A stretch of 16,150 nucleotides of DNA, from the NCBI GenBank assembly GCA_024236495.1, contig JACKKJ010000017.1, positions 1-16,150 on the forward strand, in the 5' to 3' direction. Of this stretch, positions 5,100 through 12,276 are shown one piece after another. The position numbers and the translations under genes are program-made. Below the pieces are notes generated by a model. That model saw only the letters and a list, made by a program, of their open reading frames with translations. It made no database searches and was not told the DNA's origin. The first letter of the stretch is position 1; each line of letters opens with the position of its first letter. Source of the stretch: Paracoccaceae bacterium. Lineage in GTDB: Bacteria; Pseudomonadota; Alphaproteobacteria; Rhodobacterales; Rhodobacteraceae.

Positions 5100-6278
5100 T
5101 CAGGAATTCATGTCATAGGCGCGTTCGCCATGGGTCGCGATGTCGAGCCCGTTGAACTCTGCCTCGGCGTCCACCCTGAGCGGCACGGCCAGCGCGCAAA
5201 GCCGGATCAGAACCCAGCTTCCCGCCAGCGTGAAGACCCCCACGATCACCAGCGCGCCGATCTGTGCAACCCAGGCCCCGGCGCCAAGCACGGCAACCAT
5301 CACGGTGCCGAAGATGCCGCCGACCCCGTGCACGGCAAAGACATCCAGCGTGTCGTCGAGCCGCGTGCGGTTGCGGATCAGCGCGACGGCCTCCTGGCAC
5401 AGCACGCCCGCGACGGCCCCGATCAGCAGCGCCGAGGCCGGGCCGACATAGCCCGATGCCGGGGTGATCGAGGCAAGCCCGGCGATGGTGCCGGTCACGA
5501 TCCCGACCAGCGACGCGCGGCCGAACTTGATCCGTTCCCAGGCCGCCCAGGACAGCGAGGCGGCGGCGGCGGAAATATGGGTGACGGCAATCGCCATCGC
5601 GGCCCCCCCGTCGGCGGCCAGTTGCGACCCGCCGTTGAAGCCGAACCAGCCGACCCACAGAAACCCCGCGCCCATCGCGACCATGCCCGGATTGTGGGGC
5701 GGGGTCGTGCGGTTCTTGCGCGGCCCGACCGCCGCTGCCAGCAGCAGGGCCGCCAGACCCGCGGTCTCATGCACGACGATGCCGCCCGCGAAGTCCTTCG
5801 TGCCCACCGCGCCGAAGATGCCGCCATCGGCCAGAAACCCGCCGCCCCAGATCCAGTGGGCGACCGGCGCATAGATCAGCACCATCCAGAGCGCCGAGAA
5901 AAGCAGCACGAAGGCAAAGTTCACCCGCTCTGCGAAAGCGCCCAGAAAAAGGGCGGGGGTGATGATCGCGAAGGTCATCTGGAAGGCGAAGAACAGGATC
6001 TCGGGCAGGGTGCCGCGCACCGTCGCCCCATCCACCCCCGCAAGGAACGCCCGCGAAAGCCCGCCCCAGACCGCGCCGTCGCCGCCGAAGGCGACGGAAT
6101 AACCCACCGCCAGCCACAGCACGCTCATCAGCGCGGCGAGGGCGAAACACTGCATGAAGACCGACAGGACGTTGCGCGCCCTGACAAGCCCGCCATAGAA
6201 AAGCGCGAGCCCCGGCAGGCTCATCATCAGGACCAGCGCCGTCGCGACCAGGATCCAGGCGGTATCCGCAGCGTTCAT
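5100..6278 (-). CDS. amt: Ammonium transporter (Amt/MEP/Rh family)
   Basis: 392-aa inner-membrane ammonium channel with about eleven transmembrane helices. The signature region reads DFAGGIVVH from D162 to H170, matching the Asp and first pore His of E. coli AmtB; the second pore His is H317 in DVFAVHGVGG. F103 in FQMTFAIITPAL corresponds to the Phe gate, and GWFGFNGGS near 210 is also typical. The residues after H170 are ETAG rather than the common INAG. The cytosolic tail ends AEFNGLDIATHGERAYD, the usual GlnK-contact end. Of two adjacent ATGs, 6278 is preferred because GGGAG then lies 6 nt upstream; there is no signal peptide. No glnK/glnB gene adjoins it, although amt is normally found in a glnK-amt operon. 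It shares its strand with cinA 160 nt upstream. Confidence 0.93.
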   Translation of the reverse strand: MNAADTAWILVATALVLMMSLPGLALFYGGLVRARNVLSVFMQCFALAALMSVLWLAVGYSVAFGGDGAVWGGLSRAFLAGVDGATVRGTLPEILFFAFQMTFAIITPALFLGAFAERVNFAFVLLFSALWMVLIYAPVAHWIWGGGFLADGGIFGAVGTKDFAGGIVVHETAGLAALLLAAAVGPRKNRTTPPHNPGMVAMGAGFLWVGWFGFNGGSQLAADGGAAMAIAVTHISAAAASLSWAAWERIKFGRASLVGIVTGTIAGLASITPASGYVGPASALLIGAVAGVLCQEAVALIRNRTRLDDTLDVFAVHGVGGIFGTVMVAVLGAGAWVAQIGALVIVGVFTLAGSWVLIRLCALAVPLRVDAEAEFNGLDIATHGERAYDMNS

Positions 6279-6320
6279 CATCGTCTCCCTTTCCAGCCCG
6301 CGCACCGGAATGCGCGAAGG

Positions 6321-6359
6321 CGGGCGGAAGAAAACGGCAAAGACGCCGGAACCCGCCCG
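6321..6359 (-). terminator. Nested hairpin with U-tract between cinA and amt
   Basis: Outer arms CGGGCGG (6321-6327) and CCGCCCG (6353-6359) pair perfectly. Inside them CGGC (6335-6338) and GCCG (6345-6348) form a small stem with a 6-nt loop. Read on the minus strand, the inner stem is followed directly by TTTTCTT, like a weak intrinsic terminator. It lies downstream of cinA and 43 nt before the amt start. It may end the ispDF-pgpA-cinA transcript or act as an attenuator in the amt leader. Confidence 0.4.
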
Positions 6360-6438
6360 AAATCAGGGCATTTTCAGAACTGCGCAAATAAGAGGCAGAT
6401 TACCGGCAGGAATGCCCGGATTTGCGGCTGAATGCGGA

Positions 6439-6912
6439 TCAGCGGCCAAGCGCCGCGATCAGCAGCGCAAGCGCATGGTCGGTGCTGGCACGGCGCACCC
6501 CGTCGCGGCCGCGCGCGCCGAACTCCACCGTTTCGGTCCGGGTCGGGCGCCCGGTGGCGGCAAGGCCGAAGCAGACCCGCCCCTCCGGCTTGAACTCCGA
6601 CCCGCCGGGGCCGGCGATGCCGGTGACGGACACCGCGAGGCTGGCCTGCGAATGCGCCAGCGCGCCTTCGGCCATTTCGCGCGCGACCGGTTCGCTGACC
6701 GCGCCCTGCGCGTCAAGCGTGGCTTGCGCGACGCCCAGCATGGCCACCTTGGCCGCGTTCGAATAGGTCACGAAGCCGCGGTCGAACACATCCGACGACC
6801 CGGCGACATCGGTGATCGCCGCCGCCACCATCCCGCCGGTGCAGCTTTCGGCGGTGGCGATCCGGATACCCTTGCCGCGGGCAAGCTCCAGAAGGCGGGC
6901 GGCATCGGTCAC
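6439..6912 (-). CDS. CinA C-terminal-domain protein (NMN amidohydrolase family)
   Basis: 157-aa stand-alone version of the CinA C-terminal domain. Members such as E. coli PncC hydrolyse nicotinamide mononucleotide to nicotinate mononucleotide and ammonia in NAD salvage. The motif TAESCTGG is at residues 20-27, followed by VTYSNAAKVAMLGV, SVTGIAGPGG and GRVCFGLA, all usual in this domain. The upstream frame continues to 7236, but a GTG at 6912 is chosen: it overlaps the pgpA stop codon as GTGA, and the protein then has the family's normal length and start. The N-terminal MoaB-like domain of full CinA is absent, as in many proteobacteria. Competence-related naming is historical only. Confidence 0.9.
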   Translation of the reverse strand: MTDAARLLELARGKGIRIATAESCTGGMVAAAITDVAGSSDVFDRGFVTYSNAAKVAMLGVAQATLDAQGAVSEPVAREMAEGALAHSQASLAVSVTGIAGPGGSEFKPEGRVCFGLAATGRPTRTETVEFGARGRDGVRRASTDHALALLIAALGR

Positions 6913-7403
6913 ATCAGCACCCCATGGGCCAGCGCCGCCAGCACCGCCACGCCGACCGCCGCGAAGACGCCGGCCCAGACATCGTCCAGCATGACGCCCA
7001 GCGCGTCCCCGCGCCGGTCGGCGGCCCCGACAAGCCAGGGCTTCCAGATATCGAACAGGCGAAAGAGCACGAAGGCCGCGATCCAGCCGGGCCAGAGGTC
7101 GCGCAGGTCGGCCCCGGTATGGGCGACACCCAGCGCGACGGGGAAAAGCGCGATCCACTGGCCGGCAACCTCGTCGATGACGATCTCTGCGGGGTCGTGA
7201 TCTTCCTTGCCGCGCGTCTCTTCCGCCGTTGCCCACCAGCCCAGCGCAAAGACCGCCGCCGCCGCAGGGATCAGCGCCAGCGGCCCCAGAAGCGTCATCA
7301 GCGCCCAGGCGACCGGCAGCGCCGCCAGCGACCCCCAGGTGCCCGGGGCCGGGCGCAGAAGGCCCGCTCCGATGAAGGTCGCGATAAGCTTCGTTCCGTT
7401 CAT
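6909..7403 (-). CDS. pgpA: Phosphatidylglycerophosphatase A
   Basis: 164-aa integral membrane phosphatase that removes phosphate from phosphatidylglycerophosphate to make phosphatidylglycerol, a main inner-membrane lipid. Family motifs are visible: RPAPGTWGSLAALP near residue 20, EIVIDEVAGQWIAL near 80, LFRLFDIWKPW near 117 and GVMLDDVWAGV near 142; the acidic residues of the last segments are conserved in the family. Three to four hydrophobic segments are seen. The ATG at 7403 overlaps the ispDF stop codon as ATGA, and the pgpA stop overlaps the next gene as GTGA. The gene is thus the middle of a tight three-gene operon. Confidence 0.94.
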   Translation of the reverse strand: MNGTKLIATFIGAGLLRPAPGTWGSLAALPVAWALMTLLGPLALIPAAAAVFALGWWATAEETRGKEDHDPAEIVIDEVAGQWIALFPVALGVAHTGADLRDLWPGWIAAFVLFRLFDIWKPWLVGAADRRGDALGVMLDDVWAGVFAAVGVAVLAALAHGVLM

Positions 7404-8542
7404 GCCTTCACCAAGCTCGCGGTGGCCAGCGCCGCGATCCCCTCCCTGCGGCCGGTGAAGCCCAGCCGTTCCGATGTCGTGGCCTTGACCGAAACCCGGT
7501 CGAAGCCGATTCCCATGATCCGCGCCAGTTCGGCCCGCATCGCATCGGCATGCGGCCCGATCTTCGGCGCCTCGCAGACGAGCGTCACGTCGGCATTGGC
7601 GATCCGGAACCCGCGCGCCGCGGCACGCCCTGCCGCGTGCGCCAGGAAAATCTCGCTGGCCGCGCCCTTCCACTGGGGGTCGGAAGGCGGGAAATGCCGC
7701 CCGATGTCGCCATCCGCCAGCGCGCCGTAGATCGCGTCGGTCAGCGCATGCATGCCCACATCCGCGTCCGAATGGCCCAGAAGCCCGCAGTCATGCGCGA
7801 TCCTTACGCCGCACAGCGTCACATGATCGCCCGCGCAAAAGGCGTGAACGTCGTAGCCGTTGCCAAGTCTTACATCCATGTCCCGCCCCAGCAGCCGCTC
7901 GGCCCTGACAAGGTCGTCGGGCCAGGTGATCTTGATGTTGTCCTCGGCGCCCTGAACGATCGCCACCGCGATCCCGGCATGGCGCGCGACCTCCACGTCG
8001 TCGGCAGCCCCGCCCGGATGGGCGCGGTGCGCCGCCAGGATGGCGTCAAGGCCGAAGCCCTGCGGCGTCTGCGCCCGAAAAAGCCCGTCGCGCGCCACCG
8101 CCCCGGCCACGTTCCCTTCCGCGCCGCGCCAGAGCGCGTCGGTGACCGGCAGGGCGGGCGCGGCGGCCAGCCCGGGATCAAGCGCGCCCAGCACCCGGTC
8201 GATGATGTCGCGCGACACCAGCGGGCGGGCCCCGTCGTGGATCAGCACATGGGTCATCCCCGACCCGTCGAGGAGGTCAAGGGCGTTGTGCACGCTTGCC
8301 GCGCGCGTCGTGCCGCCCGCCACAAGCGTCACTTGCCCGCCAAGCACCGCCACGCCCTTTTCCATGTCGTCGGGATGCAGAACGACGACCACGCGGCCAA
8401 AGCCTGAAAAGGCCTCGACCGCATGCGACAGCACCGGCCGCCCGGCCAGCGCCTGCCACTGTTTCGGCCGGTCGCCGCCCGCGCGTTCGCCGCGTCCGGC
8501 GGCAACGATCACGGCGGCTGTGCTTTCCCTCGTCGCGGGCAT
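7400..8542 (-). CDS. ispDF: Bifunctional MEP-pathway enzyme IspD/IspF
   Basis: 380-aa fusion of two enzymes of the methylerythritol phosphate pathway for isoprenoid precursors. Residues 1-221 are IspD (MEP cytidylyltransferase), with the nucleotide-binding loop VIVAAGRGERAG at 11-22, K27, and the later HDGARPL motif. Residues 222-380 are IspF (2-C-methyl-D-erythritol 2,4-cyclodiphosphate synthase), with metal ligands D231 and H233 in GYDVHAF and H257 in LLGHSDADVG, and the C-terminal KATTSERLGFTGR segment. The fusion is common in alphaproteobacteria. AAGGAG lies 7 nt before the ATG. It heads the ispDF-pgpA-cinA operon and diverges from dusB across a 190-nt region. Confidence 0.96.
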   Translation of the reverse strand: MPATRESTAAVIVAAGRGERAGGDRPKQWQALAGRPVLSHAVEAFSGFGRVVVVLHPDDMEKGVAVLGGQVTLVAGGTTRAASVHNALDLLDGSGMTHVLIHDGARPLVSRDIIDRVLGALDPGLAAAPALPVTDALWRGAEGNVAGAVARDGLFRAQTPQGFGLDAILAAHRAHPGGAADDVEVARHAGIAVAIVQGAEDNIKITWPDDLVRAERLLGRDMDVRLGNGYDVHAFCAGDHVTLCGVRIAHDCGLLGHSDADVGMHALTDAIYGALADGDIGRHFPPSDPQWKGAASEIFLAHAAGRAAARGFRIANADVTLVCEAPKIGPHADAMRAELARIMGIGFDRVSVKATTSERLGFTGRREGIAALATASLVKA

Positions 8543-8586
8543 CCGATACTCCTTGCAGCGCCGGTCTAGTCCGGGCAGTGCGTGCT

Positions 8587-8604
8587 GACAATGCCGGGAA
8601 TGTC
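8587..8604. promoter_or_regulatory. Candidate 18-bp dyad between ispDF and dusB
   Basis: The stretch GACAATGCCGGGAATGTC is an imperfect palindrome with 14 of 18 positions symmetric: GACA and TGTC at the ends and CCGG in the centre. It lies 45-62 bp upstream of the ispDF start and well upstream of dusB, in the only intergenic region available for both promoters. No known consensus is assigned. Autoregulation of the nitrogen operon through it is conceivable but not shown. Confidence 0.3.
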
Positions 8605-8675
8605 GCAGTTCCGCCTTTCTGAATGCTCAAATCTTGTGCAGAGTGAGAAAACTGCCCATTTGATAGGCGCGCAGG

Positions 8676-8701
8676 ATTGCCGCCGGCCTCTGGGCGGCAG
8701 T
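8676..8701 (+). other. Leader hairpin upstream of dusB
   Basis: TGCCGCC (8678-8684) and GGCGGCA (8693-8699) pair perfectly with an 8-nt loop, with an A-T pair and a T-G wobble outside. It lies about 20 nt before the dusB ribosome binding site. The right arm can instead pair with an upstream copy, ACTGCC (8651-8656) with GGCAGT (8696-8701), so two folds could compete. No U-tract follows, so it is not a terminator. Confidence 0.35.
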
Positions 8702-8732
8702 ATTCCAAGACCGGACGCGAAAGGAAGACCCC

Positions 8733-9731
8733 GTGGCCATCGACCTTGGTAATGTGACCCTTGACCCGCCGGTCCTGCTGGCGCCGCTTGCGGGGATCAC
8801 CGATCTGCCGTTCCGCCGCCTCGTGGCGTCGTTCGGCGCGGGGCTCGTCGTGTCCGAGATGGTCGCCTCGGGCGAGATCCTGACCGCCAGGCCCTCGGTC
8901 CGGGCCAAGGCGCGCACCGATCTGGGGATCGCCGACCTTGGCGTCAGGACATCGGTCCAGCTTGCCGGGCGCGAGGCCCGCGCGATGGGCGATGCGGCGC
9001 GGGCGGTGGCCGACATGGGCGCGGGGATCATCGACATCAACATGGGCTGCCCGGCCAAGAAGGTGACGGGCGGCATGTCGGGGTCGGCGCTGATGCGCGA
9101 CCTGGACCACGCGCTGACCCTGATCGAGGCGGTTGTGGCCGCCGTCGACCTGCCGGTCACGCTGAAGTGCCGCCTTGGCTGGGACACCGACTGCCTGAAC
9201 GCACCGACGCTGGCGAAGCGCGCCGAAGCGGCGGGGGTGCGGATGATCACCGTCCACGGCCGCACCCGCCAGCAGTTCTACAAGGGGCGGGCCGACTGGG
9301 CCGCGATCGCCGCGGTGAAGGCCGCCGTGACCATCCCCGTCATCGCGAACGGCGATATCCTGACGGCCCGCGACGCAGCCCGCGCGCTAGCACAGTCCGG
9401 CGCCGACGGGGTGATGGTGGGGCGCGGCGCGCAGGGCGCGCCCTGGCGGCTGGCAGAGATCGCCGCCGCGCTTTTCGGCGCCCCCGCGCCGGCGATCCCG
9501 GTGGGACCGGACCGCGCCCGGATGGTACTGGGCCATTACGACGAGATCCTCGATTTCTACGGCGCGGCGCTTGGCGTTCGGATCGCCCGCAAGCATCTGG
9601 GCTGGTACATGGACGAGGCCGGGGCGGACCCGGCGCTGCGGGCCCGGATGATGACCGCCGGGGACGCGGACGCGGTGCGCGACCTCATCGGGCGCGCCTT
9701 CGACAGCCAGACCGGGCGGAGGGCCGCATGA
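8733..9731 (+). CDS. dusB: tRNA-dihydrouridine synthase (DusB/NifR3)
   Basis: 332-aa FMN-dependent enzyme that reduces uridines to dihydrouridine in the tRNA D-loop. The TIM-barrel begins PVLLAPLAGITDLPFR; the catalytic cysteine is C106 in INMGCPAKKV, followed by GGMSGSALMRD and the VHGRTRQQFYKG segment with the family's basic residues. IANGDI and DGVMVGRGAQG belong to the phosphate-binding part. A helical domain completes the C-terminus. Translation starts at GTG (8733) with AAGGA 7 nt upstream. In Rhodobacter this gene is called nifR3 and heads the ntrBC operon; here too it overlaps ntrB by 4 nt (ATGA). Why a tRNA-modifying enzyme leads a nitrogen-regulatory operon is unresolved, but the linkage is old (compare dusB-fis in E. 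coli). Confidence 0.95.
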   Translation: MAIDLGNVTLDPPVLLAPLAGITDLPFRRLVASFGAGLVVSEMVASGEILTARPSVRAKARTDLGIADLGVRTSVQLAGREARAMGDAARAVADMGAGIIDINMGCPAKKVTGGMSGSALMRDLDHALTLIEAVVAAVDLPVTLKCRLGWDTDCLNAPTLAKRAEAAGVRMITVHGRTRQQFYKGRADWAAIAAVKAAVTIPVIANGDILTARDAARALAQSGADGVMVGRGAQGAPWRLAEIAAALFGAPAPAIPVGPDRARMVLGHYDEILDFYGAALGVRIARKHLGWYMDEAGADPALRARMMTAGDADAVRDLIGRAFDSQTGRRAA

Positions 9732-10804
9732 CCGGTACCGCCGCGGTCTGGGCCTCGCTGCCGGTGCCCGCCGTCCTGATCGACGCCGAGGGCCGCACGG
9801 CCGAGGTCAATGCCGCGGCGGAGCTTTTCCTCAACCTCTCGGCGCGCAGCCTGACGGGGCAGGGGTTCTTCGACCGCGTGGCCATCGACGCCCCGCTGGA
9901 AGAGGCCTTCGCGCGCATCCGCGCCAGCCGCTCGCCGGTCTTCATCAACGATGTCGCGGTGGGCACCGGCGACCGCGCGCCGGTCCTGTGCAACCTTCAG
10001 GCCGCGCCGCTGACCGACGACCCCGACACCATCCTTCTTCTCATCGCACCGCGCGAATTCGCCGAAAGGCTGGGCCGCGGCGGGCAGGTGAAGTCCGCCG
10101 CCAAATCCGCGATCGGCATGGCCGAGATGCTGGCGCACGAGATCAAGAACCCGCTGGCCGGGATCACCGGCGCCGCGCAGCTCCTGTCGATGTCGCTGTC
10201 GCCCGAGGATCAGGAACTGACCGACCTGATCGTCGCCGAAAGCCGCCGTATCGTGAAACTGCTCGAACAGGTGGAACAGTTCGGAAACCTGCGCCCGCCC
10301 GAAAAGCGCCCGGTCAACATCCACGACGTTCTGGACCGCGCGCGCCGCTCGGCGCTTCTGGGCTTTGCCGCGCACATGACCATCGTCGAGGACTACGACC
10401 CCTCCCTGCCACCCACCGCCGGGGATGCCGATCAGCTGGTGCAGGTCTTCCTCAACCTGATCCGCAACGCCGCCGAGGCCGCGCCACAGGGCGGAACCAT
10501 CCGCATCCACAGCTTCTACGACCTGTCGTTGCGCCTGCGCCGCCCCGACGGGTCCGGCGCCGCCGTTCCACTGCAGGTGGAGATCATCGACGACGGCCCC
10601 GGCATCCGCGAGGATCTGGCCGCCGACATCTTCGACCCCTTCGTGTCGGGGCGCGAGAACGGAACCGGCCTTGGCCTTGCGCTGGTTTCCAAGATCCTGG
10701 CCGACCACGGCGGCTGGATATCGGTCGACTCGGTTCCCGGGCGCACCGTCTTCCGCGTATCGTTGCCGGTTGCCCCCAAGACCCCGCCTGAAAGGACTGC
10801 GTGA
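9728..10804 (+). CDS. ntrB: Nitrogen sensor histidine kinase NtrB
   Basis: 358-aa soluble histidine kinase/phosphatase that controls NtrC in response to nitrogen status through PII proteins. Residues about 5-110 form a PAS sensor domain (LPVPAVLIDAEGRTAEVNAAAE). The phosphoacceptor is H137 in AHEIKNPLAGITGAAQLL, the NtrB-type H-box. The ATPase domain has an N-box around 240-252 (FLNLIRNAAEAAP), a G1 box near 288 (DDGPGI) and a G2 box near 312 (GTGLGLAL). No transmembrane segment is seen, as expected for NtrB. The ATG at 9728 overlaps the dusB stop codon; the longer open frame upstream lies inside dusB and is not used. It is followed directly by ntrC. Confidence 0.95.
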   Translation: MTGTAAVWASLPVPAVLIDAEGRTAEVNAAAELFLNLSARSLTGQGFFDRVAIDAPLEEAFARIRASRSPVFINDVAVGTGDRAPVLCNLQAAPLTDDPDTILLLIAPREFAERLGRGGQVKSAAKSAIGMAEMLAHEIKNPLAGITGAAQLLSMSLSPEDQELTDLIVAESRRIVKLLEQVEQFGNLRPPEKRPVNIHDVLDRARRSALLGFAAHMTIVEDYDPSLPPTAGDADQLVQVFLNLIRNAAEAAPQGGTIRIHSFYDLSLRLRRPDGSGAAVPLQVEIIDDGPGIREDLAADIFDPFVSGRENGTGLGLALVSKILADHGGWISVDSVPGRTVFRVSLPVAPKTPPERTA

Positions 10805-12174
10805 TGGACGGAACCGTACTTGTCGCCGATGACGACCGCACGATCCGGACCGTCCTGACCCAGGCGCTGACCCGGGCGGGCTGCAAGGTTCATGCGACAT
10901 CGTCGCTGGTCACGCTTCTGCGCTGGGTCGAGGAGGGGAAGGGCGATCTGGTCATCTCCGACGTGGTGATGCCCGACGGCAACGGGATCGAGGCGCTGCC
11001 GAAGATCGCGGCGGAACGGCCCGGCCTGCCGGTCATCGTCATTTCCGCGCAAAATACCATCATGACCGCGATCCAGGCGGCCGAGGCAGAGGCCTTCGAC
11101 TACCTGCCCAAGCCCTTCGACCTGCCAGACCTGATGAAACGCGCGGCCCGCGCGCTGGATCAGAAGCGGCGTCGTGCGCCGGTCACCGAACCCGCCCAGC
11201 CGCGCACGCCCGCCGACGATCTGCCGCTGGTCGGCCGCACCCCGGCGATGCAAACGCTCTACCGTCTTGTCGCGCGGGTGATGAACGCCGACCTGCCGGT
11301 CCTCATCAGTGGCGAAAGCGGGACCGGAAAGTCGCTGATCGCCCGCGCGATCCATGATTTCTCGGACCGCCGGACGCTGCCCTTCGTCACCGCGCAGGCG
11401 GCCGACCTTCACGGGATGGACGGCCCCTCGTCGCTTCTGGCAAGGGCGCGCGGCGGCACGCTCGTCTTCGACGAGATCGGCGACTTCGACGACGAATCCC
11501 AGGGCCGGATCGTGCGCATGCTGGACGCGCTGCCCACGAACGCGCCGCGCATCATCGCGACCTCGCAGGAAGATCTTGCCCAGAAGACCGAGGCGGGGCT
11601 TTTCCGCAAGGATCTGTTCTACCGCCTGTCGGGCGTCACCATGACGGTCCCGGCGCTGCGCGAACGGGTGGAGGACATCCCGCTTCTGGCCAGTCACTTC
11701 CTGGCCCGCGACGCCCGCGACGGCTTTACCGCCAAGACATTGCGCGCCGACGCGACCGAGGCGATCCGCCATTATCCCTGGCCCGGCAACGTGCGCCAGC
11801 TTGAGAACACGCTGCGCCGACTCGCCGTCACCGCGCCCGAGGCCGAAATCGGCCGCGCCGAGGTCGAGGCGGCGCTTGGGGCGCAGCCCGCACCGCGCCC
11901 GCAAGCCGGCGGCGCCACCGACGAGCAGCTTTCCGCCGCCATCGGTCGCCATCTTCAACGCTACTTCGACCTGCACGGCGGCGTGCTTCCGCCGCCGGGC
12001 CTATATGACCGTATCCTAAGGGAAATGGAGCTTCCGCTGATCGAGATCGCGCTGGATGCGACGGGTGGAAACCAGGCGAAATGTGCCGATCTTCTGGGCA
12101 TCAACCGCAATACCTTGCGCAAGAAGATCACCGACCTCGATATCCGCGTGACACGGCGCCGCAAGTTGATGTAA
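10804..12174 (+). CDS. ntrC: Nitrogen regulator NtrC lacking the GAFTGA loop
   Basis: 456-aa response regulator. The receiver domain (1-120) has an acidic pocket at D9-D11, phosphoacceptor D53 in ISDVVMP and K103. The AAA+ domain has Walker A GESGTGKS at 170-177, Walker B GGTLVFDE with D223-E224, an RKDLFYRL arginine-finger region and GNVRQLEN. A Fis-type helix-turn-helix near the C-terminus (GNQAKCADLLGINRNTLRKK) binds DNA. Between Walker A and B the usual ELFG...GAFTGA segment is missing; the distance is about 18 residues shorter than in the enteric NtrC I recall. Without GAFTGA it should not engage sigma-54; Rhodobacter capsulatus NtrC is known to activate sigma-70 polymerase. ATG 10804 shares one base with the ntrB stop (TGATG) with AGGA 7-8 nt upstream; GTG 10801 is the alternative start. 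Confidence 0.95.
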   Translation: MDGTVLVADDDRTIRTVLTQALTRAGCKVHATSSLVTLLRWVEEGKGDLVISDVVMPDGNGIEALPKIAAERPGLPVIVISAQNTIMTAIQAAEAEAFDYLPKPFDLPDLMKRAARALDQKRRRAPVTEPAQPRTPADDLPLVGRTPAMQTLYRLVARVMNADLPVLISGESGTGKSLIARAIHDFSDRRTLPFVTAQAADLHGMDGPSSLLARARGGTLVFDEIGDFDDESQGRIVRMLDALPTNAPRIIATSQEDLAQKTEAGLFRKDLFYRLSGVTMTVPALRERVEDIPLLASHFLARDARDGFTAKTLRADATEAIRHYPWPGNVRQLENTLRRLAVTAPEAEIGRAEVEAALGAQPAPRPQAGGATDEQLSAAIGRHLQRYFDLHGGVLPPPGLYDRILREMELPLIEIALDATGGNQAKCADLLGINRNTLRKKITDLDIRVTRRRKLM

Positions 12175-12188
12175 AATCGCAACACAAA

Positions 12189-12225
12189 CCGTGGCATTTC
12201 GGTCGCATCCGGAAAACGACCACGG
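12189..12225. repeat. Inverted repeat between ntrC and ntrY
   Basis: CCGTGG (12189-12194) pairs with CCACGG (12220-12225), and GGTCG (12201-12205) pairs with CGACC (12217-12221). The two pairings share two bases on the right, so they can form a bulged joint stem or compete. The structure begins 15 nt after the ntrC stop and is not followed by a T-run. It may be a processing or partial stop site, or an operator for a separate ntrYX promoter. Confidence 0.3.
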
Positions 12226-12276
12226 GGCATATCGGCGGTCGCCGCAGTCGAGCGGCAAGAACACAGGGGCAGCCTC

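Noticed and set aside
4764..6431. A 555-codon plus-strand frame over the GFA and amt genes
   Set aside because: It is a shadow of the GFA gene in another frame and of amt on the opposite strand; no domain is seen.
6279..6438. Sigma-54 promoter or NtrC site upstream of amt
   Set aside because: No GG-N10-GC with the expected flanking bases and no TGCAC-type dyad was found by eye; the T-rich TTATTTGC stretch has no GG at the required distance.
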